A stretch of 38,958 nt of DNA from Achromobacter sp. Bel (GCF_012928505.1 NZ_JABBJN010000055.1:1-38958); one strand, 5' to 3'. Shown: positions 24,352 through 33,346, counted from the first letter of the stretch. Made by a program: numbers and translations. Notes: generated from the sequence alone by a model not told the origin.

Positions 24352-25092
24352 TCAGTGCACCTTCAAACGTTCGGAAATGCGCCGGGCGGCGGCGACGGTC
24401 AGGTCGATCAGGGCCTGGGGACGCTGGGCGGCGCGGGTGGACGGCGCCATCAGCGTGATGGAGGCCACGGCCTGGTGGGGGCGCTGGAAGATCGGCACGC
24501 TGACACCCCAGACGCCAGCATCGACTTCGCTGTCCGTCACGGCATAGCCTTGGGCCCGGATGGTTTCCAATTCATCGGCCAGGCGCGCCGCATCGACGCC
24601 GGCTTCGGCGGCCAGATAGGCCAGCGCAGTCTGCAACCGGGCCTGCGGCATGAACGCCAACAGGGATTTCGCCGAGGCGCCGCGCGCCAGCGGCAGGCCG
24701 CGGCCCTTGGTAAAGGAACAGCGCAGCGGGTGCTGGCTTTCCACCATGTCCAGGCACACGGCCTGGTCCTTGACGGCCACCAGCAAGCCTATGGTTTCCC
24801 CGGAGGCGGCGGCCAGCGCGGCCATGTCGGGCTGCGCTTCATGGATCAGGAACGACGACTGGTCAAAGCCCCAGGCCAGTTGGACGCACAGCGGCCCCGG
24901 ACCATATTCCCCTTCGTGTTCGGCCACGAATCCCCAGCGTTTCAGCAACGCCACCTGACGGTACAGCGTGCTTTGGGCCAGGCCGGTCTTCTCGGCCAGC
25001 GCGGCAATGGTCAGGGTGCCGTCGTGCCGGGCCAAAGTGGCCAGCACATATAGGACGCGATCCGCGCCTGCCCCTACCGAGGGATCCGCCAT
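24352..25092 (-). CDS. IclR family transcriptional regulator
   Basis: This 246-residue regulator has an N-terminal winged helix (about residues 8-70, with LAEKTGLAQSTLYRQVALLK as helix-turn-helix) and a C-terminal effector domain with the family blocks LPLARGASAKSLLAFMP and GYAVTDSEVDAGVWGVSVPI. It is the first gene before the ABC transporter and hutG-like gene on the same strand, 121 bases upstream, and probably controls them. ATG 25092 is chosen because the helix-turn-helix begins soon after; longer open sequence upstream is AT-rich, non-family and crosses the promoter region. The upstream gap 25093-25203 holds GATTAT-type AT-rich dyads that could be its operators. Confidence 0.9.
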   Translation of the reverse strand: MADPSVGAGADRVLYVLATLARHDGTLTIAALAEKTGLAQSTLYRQVALLKRWGFVAEHEGEYGPGPLCVQLAWGFDQSSFLIHEAQPDMAALAAASGETIGLLVAVKDQAVCLDMVESQHPLRCSFTKGRGLPLARGASAKSLLAFMPQARLQTALAYLAAEAGVDAARLADELETIRAQGYAVTDSEVDAGVWGVSVPIFQRPHQAVASITLMAPSTRAAQRPQALIDLTVAAARRISERLKVH

Positions 25093-25203
25093 CAATCTCA
25101 ACTCCAAGCAATATGGCGCTGAGATTATCAATTTCCGGCTAAATCTACGCTTTTGATTCCCGATTATTGAGAAATAACAGGGAAAACCCCGAATCTGAGG
25201 ATG

Positions 25204-25225
25204 AAAAAAGGCGCCTGAAAGCGCC
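25204..25225 (-). terminator. Intrinsic terminator of the catabolic operon
   Basis: On the minus strand, GGCGC (25225-25221), loop TTTCAG and GCGCC (25214-25210) are followed at once by six T residues (25209-25204). It lies 64 bases after the amidase stop. A second perfect 8-bp hairpin, CGTCCGAC 25230-25237 with GTCGGACG 25254-25261, lies between the stop and this terminator. Confidence 0.8.
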
Positions 25226-25288
25226 AAAACGTCCGACATTTCCGCCGAAGGGCGTCGGACGATATCCGTTTGCGGGCCTGGACGGCGC

Positions 25289-26641
25289 TTAGGCCCGATG
25301 CGCGGTCGACCCCAGGATGCGTTCGGCGCAACGGGCCCAGTACAGCAGCCGGGCGTCCTCCTTGACGAAGCCGACCATCTGGAATCCCAGCGGCAGGCCG
25401 TGAGGCCCGCGCGCCACCGGCAACGTGATCGACGGATTGTGCAAAAGCGACCAGATCCGGATGAACGCCGAGCTGCCGGTGCTGCTGGCGGGCGGCGCTT
25501 CGCCCAGCGTGGACGGCATGACTACGGCATCGACCTCGCGCGCCGCGTCATAGAAGGCCCGGCGGCAAGCATCGGCCGAGTCCAACGCGCCGGCATAGTC
25601 GGCCGCCGACACCCCCTCGCCCATCGTCAGATAGTCGATCAGCCCCGGATCGCACAACGCAGCGTGATCGCGCTTGATCGCCGCATACTCGCGAGCCAGG
25701 TCGTAGGCCATGATCACGTCCTGCGCCTCGCCCATCGTGTCGAACGCCGCCGGCATCTCCAGTTCCTTCACCGTGACGCCCGCCGCGGACAAGGCGCGCA
25801 GGTTCGCCTCGAAGCTCTCTCTCATGCAGGGTTCGGCGTCGGCCCAGTCCTTGGGCCGCCACACGCCCGCCCGGAAATCGGTCCGCAGCGGCAGCGTCGC
25901 GTCGTAACGCGGGTCTCCTGTGAAGGCGCGCATGAACAGCGCAGCATCGTCCACGCTGCGCGTGATCGGGCCGATCACGTCCAGGACGCGCGAATAACGC
26001 CGGATGCCGACGTAGGGAATCGCATCCAGCGTGGGCTTGAACCCCACCGCGCCGCAAAAGGCGGATGGCCGCAGGATGGACCCCGCGGTCTGCGTGCCGA
26101 TGGACAGCGGCGTCATGAAGTCCGCGACGGCGGCGGCCGAGCCGGCGGACGAAGCGGCGGGCGTGCGGCTCAGGTCGTGCGGATTGCGCGCGGGCCCGGG
26201 CAGCATGATGGCGTGCCGCGACACCGTGTTCTTGCCCAAGACGTTAAAGCCCAGCGCATGCGCCTGCGTCACGACCGGTGCGTCCGCGTCGGGCTGACGC
26301 CCGGGAAAAATCTCCGGATCGCCCAGTTCCGTGGGCATGTCGGCGGTATCGATGGTGTCCTTGATGCCCAGCGGCACCCCGTCCAGCAAGCGCCGTCGGC
26401 CGTGGCGGTCCCATTCGCGCGCCCGCGCCAGCGCGCCGTCGGCATCCACCCGCACCCAGGCCTGGACGCCGGCGTTGCGTTCGTCGATCCGGTCCAGGCA
26501 GGCCCTCGCCCAGGCCTCGCAAGTCAGGCTGCCCTGCGCAAGCGCCGCCAGCCCCTCCGTGGCGGTCAAGGCGGCGATGGTGCCGGGCGCGGAACGGCGC
26601 ACGGCGGAAGCCGGGCGGTCAATCGTGTCGGAAGTGGGCAA
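25289..26641 (-). CDS. Amidase-signature family hydrolase
   Basis: This 450-residue enzyme is an amidase-signature hydrolase that would release ammonia or an amine from an amide. The Ser-cisSer-Lys triad can be placed: K94 in PLGIKDTIDT, the cis-Ser in [14 protein letters not shown] (S164/S165) and the nucleophile S188 in GTQTAGSILRPSAFCG. Translation starts at TTG 26641, supported by AGGAG (26653-26649) seven bases upstream and by family length. It is the last gene of the operon, 52 bases after livF, and is followed by an intrinsic terminator. The neighbours suggest that it acts on the compound imported by the Liv-type transporter. Substrate unknown; it is not GatA, which would have gatB/gatC partners. 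Confidence 0.9.
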   Translation of the reverse strand: MPTSDTIDRPASAVRRSAPGTIAALTATEGLAALAQGSLTCEAWARACLDRIDERNAGVQAWVRVDADGALARAREWDRHGRRRLLDGVPLGIKDTIDTADMPTELGDPEIFPGRQPDADAPVVTQAHALGFNVLGKNTVSRHAIMLPGPARNPHDLSRTPAASSAGSAAAVADFMTPLSIGTQTAGSILRPSAFCGAVGFKPTLDAIPYVGIRRYSRVLDVIGPITRSVDDAALFMRAFTGDPRYDATLPLRTDFRAGVWRPKDWADAEPCMRESFEANLRALSAAGVTVKELEMPAAFDTMGEAQDVIMAYDLAREYAAIKRDHAALCDPGLIDYLTMGEGVSAADYAGALDSADACRRAFYDAAREVDAVVMPSTLGEAPPASSTGSSAFIRIWSLLHNPSITLPVARGPHGLPLGFQMVGFVKEDARLLYWARCAERILGSTAHRA

Positions 26642-26693
26642 AGTGCGGCTCCTGAATGAGGATGAAGGGTTGCAGGCAAGGACGGCGCCGTCC

Positions 26694-27425
26694 TCAGGCC
26701 GGCGGCCGGGCGCCGGAAGGATGGCCGCCCCGCCCGATGTACAAGTCGCTCATGTGCTGATTGGCCAGCAGCGCCTGCCCCGTGTCGGTCAGCACGATCC
26801 GGCCCGAGTCCAGGATGTAGCCCCGGTCGCTGAAGGCCAGCGCCTGACGGGCACGCTGCTCGACCATCAGCACGGCCACGCCGATCTGCGGCAAGCGGCG
26901 CACCTCGGCGAACACCTGCTCGGTCAGCGCCGGCGACAAGGCCGCCGACGGCTCGTCAAGCACCATCAGGCGGGGCGACGACATCAACGCCCGTGCGAAC
27001 GCCAACTGCTGGCGCTCGCCACCGGACAGGTTTTCGGCATGCGTCTTGCGGCGCCCGGCCAAGGCCGGAAACAGGTCGAACATGTCGCGGATGCGCTGCT
27101 CGCGCCCCTGCACGTGCTCGACCACCTGCAGGTTCTCCAGCACGGTCAGGGCACCGAACACGTTGCGCACCTGGGGCACGTACGAAATGCCGATACGCAC
27201 GCGTTCCTCCACGGGCAGCGCCAGCAGGTTCCGGCCGTCGAACGCCATCGCGCCCGTGATGCGCGGCAAAAGCCCCATCACCGCCTTGACCAGCGTGGAC
27301 TTGCCCGCGCCATTGGTGCCGGCGATGGTGACGATCTCGTTGGCGGCCACCGTCATGTCGATGCCGCTGACGATGTCCACTTCGGCATAGCCGCCGGACA
27401 GGCCTTGCATGACGAGCAGACTCAT
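26694..27425 (-). CDS. livF: Branched-chain amino acid-type ABC transporter ATPase (LivF family)
   Basis: This 243-residue ATPase has Walker A GTNGAGKSTLVKA, signature LSGGERQQLAFARAL and Walker B RLMVLDEPSAALSP, with the LivF-type end VMLVEQRARQALAFSDRGY shown in part as VEQRARQALAFSDRGY. It overlaps livG by 4 bases (ATGA). In this operon the LivHMGF-K set is better seen as an importer for the operon's own substrate (Liv-type systems also carry amides, urea and aromatic acids) than for leucine. Confidence 0.93.
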   Translation of the reverse strand: MSLLVMQGLSGGYAEVDIVSGIDMTVAANEIVTIAGTNGAGKSTLVKAVMGLLPRITGAMAFDGRNLLALPVEERVRIGISYVPQVRNVFGALTVLENLQVVEHVQGREQRIRDMFDLFPALAGRRKTHAENLSGGERQQLAFARALMSSPRLMVLDEPSAALSPALTEQVFAEVRRLPQIGVAVLMVEQRARQALAFSDRGYILDSGRIVLTDTGQALLANQHMSDLYIGRGGHPSGARPPA

Positions 27426-28183
27426 ATCACCCCTCCCATATAGGCTTCGCGCACGCGTTCGTTTGCCAGCACGCCATCGGGCGCGCCTTCGGCGATCACC
27501 CGTCCCCGGTCCATGACGTACATGCGCGGCACGATCCGCGCCAATTCGTCCAGGTTGTGCTCGATGATCGCCACCGTCAGGCCGCGCTGGTTCAATTCGA
27601 CGATGCGCGCCGACAGCTCTTCGATGAGCACCGGATTGACACCGGCAAACGGCTCGTCCAGCAAGATGCAGCGCGGCTCCAGCATCAGCAGCCGCCCAAG
27701 TTCCAGCAGCTTTTTCTGGCCGCCGGACAGTTTGCCGGCCGGCTCGTCCGCCACCCGCGACAGGTTCAGGAATGCCAGCAATTCATGCACGCGTTCAGCG
27801 TTGCGCGCCTCTTCGCGGGCGACCTCACGGCGCGCGAATAGCAGCGCCGCCAGCTTTTCGCCGCGCTGGTCAGGCGCCGCCGCCATCATGTTGTCGAAGA
27901 CAGTCAACTGACTGAACTCGCGCGGCACCTGGAACGTACGCGCCAGGCCACGGCGCACACGTTGATGCACAGCCACGCCGGTAATGTCCTCGTCCGCGAA
28001 CCGCACGCACCCCGAGGTGGGCGGGATGTATCCCGTGACGACTGAAAACAGCGTGCTCTTGCCCGCCCCGTTTGTGCCGATCACCCCGACCAGCTCGCCC
28101 TTGCGGACTTCGACCGTGACGTCGTCCAGCGCCTTGAAGCCGCCGAAGCTGGCGCTCAGGCTGGTGATGGAAAGCAGCGTCAT
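27422..28183 (-). CDS. livG: Branched-chain amino acid-type ABC transporter ATPase (LivG family)
   Basis: This 253-residue ATPase has Walker A GTNGAGKSTLFSV, signature LSGGQKKLLELGRLL and Walker B CILLDEPFAGVNP, plus the LivG-type switch region VAIIEHNLDELARIVPRMYV. GLARTFQVPREF corresponds to the Q-loop block of this subfamily. ATGA overlaps join it to both livM (upstream) and livF (downstream). It pairs with LivF as an ATPase heterodimer. Confidence 0.93.
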   Translation of the reverse strand: MTLLSITSLSASFGGFKALDDVTVEVRKGELVGVIGTNGAGKSTLFSVVTGYIPPTSGCVRFADEDITGVAVHQRVRRGLARTFQVPREFSQLTVFDNMMAAAPDQRGEKLAALLFARREVAREEARNAERVHELLAFLNLSRVADEPAGKLSGGQKKLLELGRLLMLEPRCILLDEPFAGVNPVLIEELSARIVELNQRGLTVAIIEHNLDELARIVPRMYVMDRGRVIAEGAPDGVLANERVREAYMGGVI

Positions 28184-29079
28184 GCCTTTCTCCTGCGTGT
28201 CGACGTGTTGCCGAACAGGCCCTGCGGCCGATACAGCACCACGCAGATGAGCGCGATGCCGATGATGCCGATCCGTACGCTAGCCATCTGCACTTCGGAA
28301 ATTCCCCCGACGAAGTCCCGCACGAAGCGCGATCCTTCCAGGAATCCGACCAGCAGCACTGTGCCCGCCACGACCCCGCTCAAGCGCCCCACGCCGCCCA
28401 GGATGATGGCAATCCAGATATAGAAGGTGATCAGCGGCACGAACTGCTCGGGACTGATGAAGGTCAGGTAGTGCGCCTGGAACGCGCCGGCCAGCCCGGC
28501 CAGCCCCGCCCCCAGCATCAGCGACCGCGTCTTGAATTTGGCCGGGTCCTTGCCGAGCGCGCGAACAGCGACCTCGTTGTCGCGCACCGCTTCGATGACG
28601 CGTCCGAAGGGGCTGCGGATCACCAGATGGATCAGCAGCAACGCGCCCGCATTCACGGCCAGCAGCAGCACCATGATCCACAGGTCTACGGTTTGCGGCG
28701 AGGCCCAGCCGGCGAACAGCCGCGGGATGCCCGGCAGGCCGTGCATCCCGCGCGTCAGCCATTCCTCGGTCTGCAAGACCATGCGCACGGATTCCGAGAA
28801 CCCCAAGGTCACGATGGCCAGGTAGTCGCTGCCCAGCCGCAATGCGATCATGCCCAGCGGATAGGCCGCCAAGGCCGCGAACGCGGCGGCCGCCGCCATG
28901 GACGCCGGCACCGGCACGCCTTTTAGCGACAGCAGCGCCGACGTGTACGCGCCGATCGCGAAGAAGCCGACGTGGCCGAAGTTGATCAAGCCAGTGAACC
29001 CGTAGTGCAGCGACAGGCCGAAGGCCAGCAGCATGTAGATCAGGATCCCGATGGCGATTGCAATCAGATAGGCTTCCAT
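28180..29079 (-). CDS. livM: Branched-chain amino acid-type ABC transporter permease (LivM family)
   Basis: This 299-residue inner-membrane permease has about eight to ten hydrophobic segments and LivM blocks GLSLHYGFTGLINFGHVGFF, SDYLAIVTLGFSE and GRVIEAVRDNEVAVRALGKD. Two adjacent ATG codons are possible; 29079 is preferred since GAGGTG (29090-29085) is then 5 bases away, compared with 2 for ATG 29082. It follows livH by 4 bases and overlaps livG by 4. Confidence 0.92.
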   Translation of the reverse strand: MEAYLIAIAIGILIYMLLAFGLSLHYGFTGLINFGHVGFFAIGAYTSALLSLKGVPVPASMAAAAAFAALAAYPLGMIALRLGSDYLAIVTLGFSESVRMVLQTEEWLTRGMHGLPGIPRLFAGWASPQTVDLWIMVLLLAVNAGALLLIHLVIRSPFGRVIEAVRDNEVAVRALGKDPAKFKTRSLMLGAGLAGLAGAFQAHYLTFISPEQFVPLITFYIWIAIILGGVGRLSGVVAGTVLLVGFLEGSRFVRDFVGGISEVQMASVRIGIIGIALICVVLYRPQGLFGNTSTRRRKA

Positions 29080-29083
29080 CATG

Positions 29084-29959
29084 TCACCTCGCCGCCATCG
29101 GCCGGCCGAAAATACCCTGGGGACGCAGCAGCAGCACGCACAGCAGCACCGCGAACGCGAAGACGATCTTGTAGGCCGGCCCCACCACCAGGCTGGCCAC
29201 TTCCTGCGCAATGCTGAACACCATGATCCCGACGATCGCGCCCACCGGATTGCCGATCCCGCCCAGGATCACGGCCGCGAACATGGGCATCAGCAATTCC
29301 CAGCCCAGCTCGGGGATCACCACGGCCTTCACGCCCAGCAGCACCCCGCCCAGACCGCAATAGGCCCCGGCGATACTCCACAGCGTGACCATGACGCGCC
29401 GACCGCGAATGCCGCTGGCTGCCGCCAGCTCGGGGTTGTCGGCCACCGCCCGCATGCGCCGCCCGGTCGGCGTCATGTGCATCAGCGCGAAGACCAGCGC
29501 CAGCGCCGCCACGGCGATGCCCACGATGTAGACGTCGGTGGGCAGGATCCGCACGCCGCCGAAGTTCCACGCCCGGGTCAGGGGAAGGTCGAAGGTGTAT
29601 TGGTCTTGCCCGGCGAAGAACGTGATCGTGCTGCGCAAGGCGAACGCGACCCCGATCGAAGCGATCAGCCGCGACACATTGGAGCGGGACTCCAGCGGCC
29701 GGAACACCCACGCATAGAAGAAAAGGCTGACGGCGGTAGTCGCCGCGACGGCAACCAGGCCGCCCGCCAGCATGGATCCGCCGGCCAGCGCCTGGGTAAA
29801 AACGGCCGCATAGGCCCCCAGCGTCATGTAGTCGCCGCTGGCGGCGTTGGGAAAGCGGGCAATGCCGAACACCAGCGTAATCGCCAGTGCCGGCAACGCC
29901 AGCAGCATCCCGATCACAACGCCGTTGATCCCGGCGTTGATGACGGTGATTGCATCCAT
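29084..29959 (-). CDS. livH: Branched-chain amino acid-type ABC transporter permease (LivH family)
   Basis: This 291-residue inner-membrane permease has about eight hydrophobic segments and the LivH family blocks ALAITLVFGIARFPNAASGD, TPTGRRMRAVADNPELAAAS and GLGGVLLGVK. The ATG lies 24 bases after the binding-protein stop. It forms the membrane channel with LivM. The ligand is discussed under the binding protein. Confidence 0.92.
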   Translation of the reverse strand: MDAITVINAGINGVVIGMLLALPALAITLVFGIARFPNAASGDYMTLGAYAAVFTQALAGGSMLAGGLVAVAATTAVSLFFYAWVFRPLESRSNVSRLIASIGVAFALRSTITFFAGQDQYTFDLPLTRAWNFGGVRILPTDVYIVGIAVAALALVFALMHMTPTGRRMRAVADNPELAAASGIRGRRVMVTLWSIAGAYCGLGGVLLGVKAVVIPELGWELLMPMFAAVILGGIGNPVGAIVGIMVFSIAQEVASLVVGPAYKIVFAFAVLLCVLLLRPQGIFGRPMAAR

Positions 29960-29983
29960 CTTATGTTCCCCTTGGATAGTCCG

Positions 29984-31225
29984 TCAGACTTTGCCGGCGA
30001 TGACTTCGTTAAGCACCAGCTTGCCGTCGCGGATGTCGAATACGCCGAAATCGGGCACGGTCTCGCCGTGCTTGCCGAAGTCCAGCCGCGACGACGCGCC
30101 GTCGTAGTCCACCGCTTTGCCGGCGCGCAACAACGCCTGCCCCTGGGCGAAGCCGCTGACTTTTTCGCCGCCGCCCTCCGCCGTCACCGCCCGGATCTTG
30201 CCGTTGATGGCCGCCACGTCCGCTTGAGCGCCCGCCGCCTCGATGGCCAGCGCCAGCGTGATCACCATGTCATAGGACTGGGAAGCGAAGATGTCAGGCT
30301 CGCGCTTGGTGCGCTTGCGGAATTCGGCGGCGAAGCGCTTGTAGGCCGCATGTTCGTGCGCGGCGACGTTCGAGATCGAAATGATGCCCTCCGTCGCCTC
30401 CTTGCCCAGCGCGCGGACCAGGTCTTCATTGGCGGTCCAGCCCGGCATGATGAACTTGCAGTCCTGGCCGGTCTGGAACCACTCCTTCAGGATGATGGTG
30501 GCGTCGGGCCGGTAGGCGCTCAGCGAAATCACATCGGGCTTGGACGCCAGCACCTTGTTCAGCTCGGTGCGGTAGCTGGTCTGGTTCGGCTCGTAGACCG
30601 TGAACGCGCTGACGTCGCCGCCCTTCTCCCGCCAGGCGTCCCGGAAATAGTTGGCCTGCCCGACAAAGGTGGAATTGTTGAATGCCATCACCGCCGGCCG
30701 CTTGAAGCCGCGCTGGCGCGCCACTTCGGCGAACGCGCGGCCGAACACGGCATTGGACGCCTGGAACATCCACGCCAGCCCCTGCTTGTTCTCGGTCAGC
30801 ATTTCGGGCGCGCCGCAGGTGTTCATGGTGATGAGCCCCGCCGCGTTGGTGATCGGCATGGCGGCCAGCCCCACCGACGATGGCCAGATGCCCACCACCG
30901 CTTCGGCCTTGTTGATCTCGATCAGCTTTTTCACGGCCAACACGGCCGCATCGGGCTTGGTCTGGTCGTCTTCGGCGTACAGCTGGATCTGCCGGCCTGC
31001 CGCGCCGCCCGCGCCGTTGACTTCCGCAATGGCGATCTTGATGGCCTCCAGCATGGCCGGACCATACGGCCCGCCGACGCCGGTGATGGAATTGAGCGCG
31101 CCCAACCGGAACGGCGGGGCCGCCTGGGCCTGCGCCCAGGCCAGGCCGGGCACCGCGCCCGCGGCCGCCAGCGCGGCGCTGGCGGTGAGGAAATCGCGTC
31201 GGGAAAGATGAGTAGGCTGCGTCAT
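29984..31225 (-). CDS. livK: Liv-type ABC transporter periplasmic binding protein, Tat-exported
   Basis: This 413-residue family 5 solute-binding protein begins MTQPTHLSRRDFLTASAALA, a clear twin-arginine signal (R9, R10), with likely cleavage after AWA-QAQ near 31. Domain blocks include GALNSITGVGGPYGPAMLEA and VVGIWPSSVGLAAMPITNAA. The family includes proteins for branched-chain amino acids, amides, urea and aromatic acids; nothing seen fixes the ligand. It is longer than E. coli LivK (about 369). ATG 31225 has GGAACC just upstream. A stable hairpin lies in the 119-base gap to the CoA-transferase gene, perhaps to raise the binding-protein mRNA level. Confidence 0.9.
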   Translation of the reverse strand: MTQPTHLSRRDFLTASAALAAAGAVPGLAWAQAQAAPPFRLGALNSITGVGGPYGPAMLEAIKIAIAEVNGAGGAAGRQIQLYAEDDQTKPDAAVLAVKKLIEINKAEAVVGIWPSSVGLAAMPITNAAGLITMNTCGAPEMLTENKQGLAWMFQASNAVFGRAFAEVARQRGFKRPAVMAFNNSTFVGQANYFRDAWREKGGDVSAFTVYEPNQTSYRTELNKVLASKPDVISLSAYRPDATIILKEWFQTGQDCKFIMPGWTANEDLVRALGKEATEGIISISNVAAHEHAAYKRFAAEFRKRTKREPDIFASQSYDMVITLALAIEAAGAQADVAAINGKIRAVTAEGGGEKVSGFAQGQALLRAGKAVDYDGASSRLDFGKHGETVPDFGVFDIRDGKLVLNEVIAGKV

Positions 31226-31270
31226 GAAGGTTCCTTGCGGCGTGAACATCGTTGTTCAACTTCGAATAGC

Positions 31271-31293
31271 CGCCGGCGCGTGCCACGCCGGCG
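31271..31293 (-). other. Intra-operon hairpin before the Liv binding-protein gene
   Basis: CGCCGGCG (31271-31278) and CGCCGGCG (31286-31293), itself a palindrome, form a perfect 8-bp stem with a 7-base loop, about 46 bases upstream of the binding-protein start. No T tract follows. It may be an mRNA processing or stabilising hairpin between the enzyme genes and the transporter genes. Confidence 0.4.
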
Positions 31294-31344
31294 TCCCCTG
31301 GTGCTTGGATGCGACTTCGGTATTGCCTGCTGCGGATGTCCGGA

Positions 31345-32544
31345 CTACGCGATCACTCCCCTTGCGCGCATGCCCGCGATCCGGTCTTCGGGGACGCCGA
31401 AACGCCGCAGCACGTCGTCGGTGTGCTGGCCCATCACCGGCGCCGCGGTGCGCAAGGCGCCCGGCGTCCGCGAGAATTTAGTGGGGATGCCGATGGTCTT
31501 CATCGTGCCCAACGCGGGGTGGTCCAGCTCCTGCACCATGCCACGCGCCAGATAGTGCGGGTCTTGCATCGCCTGGCCGAAATCGTTGATGGGTCCGCAA
31601 GGCACCGACGCCCGTTCGCAGCGCGAGATCCATTCCACGGCGTCGGCGCGGGCGAACTCGGCCTCAAGGATGGGCTCCAGCTCGGCGATATTGGCCAACC
31701 GGTCGGAGTTGGTCACGAAGCGCGGATCGGCGATCAGTTCAGGGCGCTCCAGCACATCGGCGCACAGGCGCTCCCAGGTACGCTGGTTGGCGGCGCCGAT
31801 CATGATGAAGCCCATGCGCGTGCCGAACGCCTGGTATGGCGCGGACACCCGATGGCGGCTGCCCGTGCCCTCCGGCACGGTGCCGTCGGCGAAGTACGCG
31901 GCGGCTTCCCACACGAACCACGGCAAGCCGCATTCGGCCAGGGCGATATCGATGTGCTGCCCTTCGCCTGTCTTCATCTGATGGATGCAGGCGGCCAGGA
32001 TGGCGTAAACCGCCGTCAGCCCCGCGCCCACGTCATAGATGGCGATGCCGGACTTCAGCGGCCGTCCGCCCGGCTCGCCTGTCATGCTCATGATGCCGCT
32101 CATGCCTTGCGCCACCAGATCAAAGCCGCCCTTGCCCGCATAAGGCCCGGACTGGCCATAACCGGAAATCGAGCAATACACCAGGCGCGGATTGATCCGC
32201 GACAGCGTCTCGTAGTCCACGCCCAGCGACCGGGTCACGCCCACGCGGTAGTTCTCCACCACCACGTCGGCCCAGCGCGCCAGCTCATACAGCACCTCGC
32301 GCGCCTCGGGGTCCTTCAAGTTCAGCGCGATGCCCTGCTTGTTGCGGTTGATCTGTGCGAAGCAGGTGGATTCCCCGTTCACGTAGGGACCCATCTCGCG
32401 GGAATCGTCGCCCGTGCCGGTCTTCTCGACCTTGATGACCTCGGCACCCAGGTCGGCCAGCACCATCGTGCAATACGGGCCGGCCATGATCTGGGACAGA
32501 TCCAGGATCTTGATGCCGGCCAAGGGAGATGCAGCTTGAGTCAT
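31345..32544 (-). CDS. CaiB/BaiF family CoA-transferase
   Basis: This 399-residue protein is a family III CoA-transferase, which moves CoA from one acyl-CoA to another carboxylic acid through an acyl-aspartate. The family start LAGIKILDLSQIMAGPYCTM, GADVIKVE-like GAEVIKVEK, NRNKQGIALNLKD and the block KSGIAIYDVGAGLTAVYAIL, which places the catalytic Asp at D171, are all present. It lies 28 bases after the crotonase-like gene, and so would activate a carboxylic acid in the operon's pathway. The particular acid and CoA donor cannot be read from sequence. Confidence 0.92.
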   Translation of the reverse strand: MTQAASPLAGIKILDLSQIMAGPYCTMVLADLGAEVIKVEKTGTGDDSREMGPYVNGESTCFAQINRNKQGIALNLKDPEAREVLYELARWADVVVENYRVGVTRSLGVDYETLSRINPRLVYCSISGYGQSGPYAGKGGFDLVAQGMSGIMSMTGEPGGRPLKSGIAIYDVGAGLTAVYAILAACIHQMKTGEGQHIDIALAECGLPWFVWEAAAYFADGTVPEGTGSRHRVSAPYQAFGTRMGFIMIGAANQRTWERLCADVLERPELIADPRFVTNSDRLANIAELEPILEAEFARADAVEWISRCERASVPCGPINDFGQAMQDPHYLARGMVQELDHPALGTMKTIGIPTKFSRTPGALRTAAPVMGQHTDDVLRRFGVPEDRIAGMRARGVIA

Positions 32545-32572
32545 GTCGGATCCGTCTCGGGTCGGTGGCCGG

Positions 32573-33346
32573 TCAGCGGCCGGTGAATTCGGGAACCTGC
32601 TTACGGGCGAACGCCTCGCGTCCGCGCCGATAGTCTTCGGTGCCGAAACAGGCGTAGGCCTCGCGGCGCTCGGCATCGGTCAACGGACGCCCTGCGCGCA
32701 ACTGGCCGGCAAACCGCTTGTGCCAGCGGTTCACCAGCGGCGCGGCGGCGGCGATGCGGCCCGCCGCGGCATAAGCCTGCTCGACCACGCGCTCGTCATC
32801 TACGACGCGGCTCAGCAAGCCTTTCGACAGGGCTTCCTCGGCGCCGAAAACATGGCCTTCCAACAGGATCTCCAGCACCCGCGTGGCGCCGATGACCGCA
32901 ATCAGGTCCGCCATTTCCTGGTGGTCGACGGTCAGGCCGATCCGATTGACGGGGATGCCGTAACGGCTGCCGCGCCCGGCGATCCGGATGTCGCACAATG
33001 CCGCCAGCTCCAGCCCGCCCCCCACGCATACGCCTTCGATGCAGGCCAGCGTCGGATGGCGCAGGTGCTTCAGGCGGTCGGTCATCGACAGCGTGAAGGC
33101 GGCATAGTCCGCCGCCTGCGCCGCGCCGTCGCGATCGTCGCCAAAGCCCGCAATGTCGCTGCCGGCGCAGAACGCGCCGCCCGCGCCACGCAGCACCACG
33201 CAGCGCACGGCGTCATCGGCATCCAGTTCGCCCATGATCCGGCCAAAATCCCGATACATGTCCAGCGTGAAGGCGTTGCGCTTGGCCGGGCGGTTCATCA
33301 GCACGGTCGCCACGCCGTCCTGCCCGACGCTCAGATCGATGCTCAT
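32573..33346 (-). CDS. Enoyl-CoA hydratase/isomerase (crotonase) family protein
   Basis: This 257-residue protein has a crotonase fold that binds acyl-CoA. RPAKRNAFTLDM, the oxyanion-hole stretch GAFCAGSDIAGF, and CVGGGLELAALCDIRIA are clear. E113 in GGGLELAALCD matches the first catalytic Glu of enoyl-CoA hydratase (E144 in rat), but the second one (E164, usually in a QPE motif) is replaced: the sequence reads YGIPVNRIGLTV, with V133 there. Simple hydration is thus doubtful; isomerase, lyase or hydrolase activity is possible. Its start overlaps the stop of the M29-like gene by 4 bases. The CoA-transferase gene follows. Confidence 0.88.
   Translation of the reverse strand: MSIDLSVGQDGVATVLMNRPAKRNAFTLDMYRDFGRIMGELDADDAVRCVVLRGAGGAFCAGSDIAGFGDDRDGAAQAADYAAFTLSMTDRLKHLRHPTLACIEGVCVGGGLELAALCDIRIAGRGSRYGIPVNRIGLTVDHQEMADLIAVIGATRVLEILLEGHVFGAEEALSKGLLSRVVDDERVVEQAYAAAGRIAAAAPLVNRWHKRFAGQLRAGRPLTDAERREAYACFGTEDYRRGREAFARKQVPEFTGR

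Noticed and set aside
26694..31225. A true leucine/isoleucine/valine importer
   Set aside because: The genes are Liv-type by family, but their place inside an enzyme operon with its own repressor makes the operon's substrate the more likely ligand.
29081..31555. A very long open frame (over 800 codons) on the plus strand opposite livH and livK, and similar long frames opposite the porin, FUSC, gdhA and amidase genes
   Set aside because: They mirror the codon pattern of the real genes, are rich in His, Arg, Gly and Pro, match no family, and lack ribosome-binding sites. Long antisense frames are expected at this GC content.
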